Source: an uncultured Armatimonadota bacterium
GTDB taxonomy: Bacteria; Armatimonadota; Armatimonadia; Armatimonadales; Armatimonadaceae
Direction: 5' to 3'
NCBI GenBank assembly: GCA_903924445.1
Contig: CAIYBQ010000219.1
Coordinates: 1 to 6,678 of the forward strand
Length of the DNA: 6,678 nucleotides
The position numbers and the translations under genes are program-made. Shown one piece after another: positions 6,334-6,678 of the stretch (position 1 is the stretch's first letter; the number at the start of each line of letters is the position of its first letter). The notes beneath the pieces are model-generated. The model did not search any database, was not told the DNA's origin, and saw only the letters and a program-made list of their open reading frames with translations.

Positions 6334-6342
6334 TGATACAAT
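6334..6342 (+). promoter_or_regulatory. Extended -10 promoter of hisB, probably leaderless
   Basis: TGATACAAT is an extended -10 element: TG at 6334-6335, one base, then TACAAT at 6337-6342 (five of six matches to TATAAT). Only 5 nt separate it from GTG 6348. Transcription starting about 7 nt past the -10 would begin on or next to the start codon. No Shine-Dalgarno lies in the 22-nt gap and no -35 match is seen at normal spacing, as expected for an extended -10 promoter. Confidence 0.6.
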
Positions 6343-6347
6343 AACGC

Positions 6348-6678
6348 GTGACTACGCAACGTACCGCAAGCATTCAGCGCGCAACATCCGAGACATCAAT
6401 TGACCTCTCCATCAACCTCGATGGACAGGGCACATCCACCCTCACCACTGGCGTCGGCTTCTTCGAGCACATGCTCACCCAAATCGCCCGGCATGGGCTG
6501 GTTGATCTGACCATCAACGCAAGCGGGGATCTGCACATCGATGACCACCACACGGTCGAGGATGTCGGGATTGTCCTCGGGATGGCGCTGCGGGAAGCGC
6601 TTGGCGACAAGTCGGGTATTGCCCGCTACGGGGATGCGACGGTCCCAATGGATGAAGCCCTCGTCCTGTGCGCTCTCG
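6348..6678 (+). CDS. hisB: Imidazoleglycerol-phosphate dehydratase HisB, N-terminal part
   Basis: Dehydrates imidazole-glycerol-phosphate to imidazole-acetol-phosphate in histidine synthesis (EC 4.2.1.19), in the cytoplasm. The first 110 residues are visible and the frame is open to the right edge; the full monofunctional enzyme has about 190-200. Landmarks: RATSETSIDLSINLDG (11-26), TGVGFFEHML (34-43), ARHG (47-50), DDHHTVEDVGI (65-75) with metal-binding His67, His68 and Glu71, LGMALREALGDKSGI (77-91), RYG (93-95) and PMDEAL (100-105). It begins directly with the dehydratase domain, so it is the monofunctional type without the N-terminal phosphatase of enteric HisB. GTG 6348 was chosen because homologues start just before the RTASIQR-like segment, and because the -10 element ends 5 nt upstream. 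No other his gene is visible upstream; further his genes may follow beyond the edge. Confidence 0.95.
   Translation, partial: MTTQRTASIQRATSETSIDLSINLDGQGTSTLTTGVGFFEHMLTQIARHGLVDLTINASGDLHIDDHHTVEDVGIVLGMALREALGDKSGIARYGDATVPMDEALVLCAL

Noticed and set aside
6326..6347. Histidine attenuator or T-box leader before hisB
   Set aside because: The gap is only 22 nt and contains the promoter itself, leaving no room for a leader peptide or structured RNA.

Overview
The window is chromosomal, gene-dense bacterial DNA of moderately high GC. It carries eight protein-coding genes, two cut by the window edges, arranged as two divergent blocks around a 145-bp gap at 3608-3752. There is no rRNA, tRNA, CRISPR array, insertion sequence or phage gene. 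Housekeeping genes (truB, ribF, hisB) confirm a bacterium but do not fix the phylum. Few starts have a good Shine-Dalgarno, and at least one promoter (hisB) sits where transcription would begin on the start codon. That habit is known from Deinococcota, Actinobacteria and several deep-branching lineages; Armatimonadota or Deinococcota-like is a low-confidence guess.

Left block, minus strand, read from right to left: a DUF92/TMEM19-type polytopic membrane protein (2792-3607); a 72-bp gap holding a promoter-like site; a DUF4097-type repetitive beta-strand protein without a signal peptide (1823-2719); then two tandem paralogous major facilitator transporters (527-1819, and 1-537 running off the left edge). 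The last three genes are tightly packed, with a 3-nt gap and then an 11-nt overlap, so they look like one translationally coupled operon of unknown substrate.

Right block, plus strand: truB (tRNA pseudouridine-55 synthase), ribF (bifunctional riboflavin kinase/FAD synthetase) and a class I SAM-dependent methyltransferase are joined by two 8-nt start/stop overlaps. After a 22-nt gap with an extended -10 promoter comes hisB (imidazoleglycerol-phosphate dehydratase), cut by the right edge. The truB-ribF pairing is a common bacterial housekeeping arrangement. The methyltransferase is an accessory passenger of the type often found with envelope or glycan genes.

Most of the window is ordinary. The parts worth a second look are the DUF4097-transporter-transporter operon, its promoter with an inverted repeat in the spacer, and the two promoters whose -10 elements both lie exactly 5 nt before a start codon, which suggests leaderless mRNAs. 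I see no convincing new defence, mobile or RNA system.
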